DNA from: Siphonodentalium dalli
Lineage: Eukaryota; Mollusca; Scaphopoda; Gadilida; Siphonodentaliidae
Length of the DNA: 64,000 nt
NCBI GenBank assembly: GCA_032622095.1
Contig: CP136065.1
Coordinates: 210,842,151 to 210,906,150 of the forward strand
Reading direction: 5' to 3'
Shown: positions 63,260-64,000 of the stretch, one piece after another
Numbering within the stretch: the stretch's first letter is position 1
Layout of the letters: the number at the start of each line of letters is the position of its first letter
Notes under the pieces: generated by a model
Told to the model about the DNA's origin: nothing
What the model saw: the letters and a program-made list of their open reading frames with translations, nothing else
The model's database searches: none
Translations under genes and position numbers: made by a program

Positions 63260-64000
63260 CCCATACAACTATAATGTCAATTCATTTTGATATTTATTGC
63301 CAAAAAAATGCCACATTAGTATTCTTTTTCAACGCAAAGGGTTGATTTCAGTTACAATCCAAGGAACCAGTCTATCGATTTAAGGAACTCTGGAAACTGG
63401 CTTACCGGTTAATTTTTTTTATACTTCACCTGGTGTCTGAAATGTGTTATAATTGTGTTTAATTCAACTGATTTGGATCGTCAAACTTCACATAAAGTTG
63501 TGTTTTGTGTTAAAGAATATATACCGACCATTGTCATCCAAAACCAACTTGCTCTTCAATCATGGATTAAAATTTTTATTTGACTTTTCGCCTCTGAAAG
63601 TTGGAAATTGGTGAAAGTGAAACTAGGTCACACCATGCAAAGGATATTTCAAGGAATTCATTCACTTTAAATGGAAAATAACACTCTGAATGGTCGTCGA
63701 TTCACAAGAAAGCAATATAGGCACAAATCGACCAGACTTAAAGGTAATTAATGTTGTTTGTTTGTTTTTTTATTTTGTGCTACGCAAACAACGTAGTCTT
63801 TTTTGACGTACTCGGGTCGGGTACGCTCAGTCTCAGATGCCTAATAATAGTGTCAACACGATTAATAATTTGAGAGAAAAATTCCAACAATCACTATTAT
63901 TTGGCAGAGAGTTACATTGCATTTTTATTAACTATTTATTCGGGAGTGCGTGATCTTGTTTGAAACTGCAGCATTTCCTTGACCTTCGGGTTTTCCCCAG
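63260..64000. other. HIF1AN: HIF1AN intron sequence, no exon seen
   Basis: The exon that should precede 62664 (ending with the region equivalent to human residue 241) was not found up to the window end, so it lies further right. Confidence 0.4.

Noticed and set aside
63671-63743. 24-codon plus-strand start exon with donor GTAATT
   Set aside because: It lies inside a HIF1AN intron on the opposite strand, has no recognisable product and no partner exon.

Overview
This is animal nuclear DNA: AT-rich, with short coding exons split by canonical GT-AG introns, AATAAA polyadenylation signals, and a very heavy load of small hairpin transposons, minisatellites and (GTCC)n-type repeats. The repeat style and the protein families suggest a lophotrochozoan, most likely a bivalve mollusc. 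That assignment is an inference; no single marker proves it. Most open reading frames in the window are read-throughs of hairpin repeats. The genes were instead found by matching splice sites and codon phase. Layout, left to right. (1) 755-4665, + strand: the last three coding exons of an unrecognised gene whose product ends in a proline-rich tail with a PDZ-ligand-like C terminus. (2) 15807-17564, - strand: a broken PAN/apple plus C-type-lectin gene, with a frameshift after the signal peptide and a TGA inside the lectin domain. (3) 20112-44335, + strand: an eight-exon gene for a 412-residue multipass membrane protein of unknown function. All its splice phases agree and its first intron is about 8.3 kb. 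(4) 59175-62664, - strand: the four 3' exons of HIF1AN (factor inhibiting HIF, the asparaginyl hydroxylase), recognised from the third iron-ligand His region and the C-terminal dimerisation helices. Its 5' exons lie beyond 64000. Genes 3 and 4 converge, with about 14.5 kb of repeats between them. The genes do not form an operon, and nothing shows that they act together. Everything else is mainly mobile DNA. The commonest elements have TTAA at both ends, start CCCTT and end AAGGG, as expected of piggyBac-type non-autonomous elements. Three such families (called A, B and C here) have different terminal and subterminal sequences but share one nearly perfect ~67-bp palindrome (CCAATGCATTCTCTTATATA... 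and its complement), present about thirty times in the window. A fourth TTAA family (D), a GAATGAGGTCCCC hairpin family (E) and a TA-flanked palindromic family (F) are also abundant. Two insertions can be read against an empty site, which confirms TTAA as target. A 2.18-kb TTAA element at 40406-42588 shares its right terminus with family A and may be the nearest thing here to a parent element. The first intron of gene 3 holds a four-level nest of transposons (20375-23662), and its fifth intron holds a hAT-type element with a decayed BED zinc finger. Most interesting for follow-up: the hairpin cassette shared between unrelated-looking element ends, the chimeric elements that imply exchange between families, the tandem duplication of an exon end and splice donor in HIF1AN, and the uncharacterised membrane protein gene.
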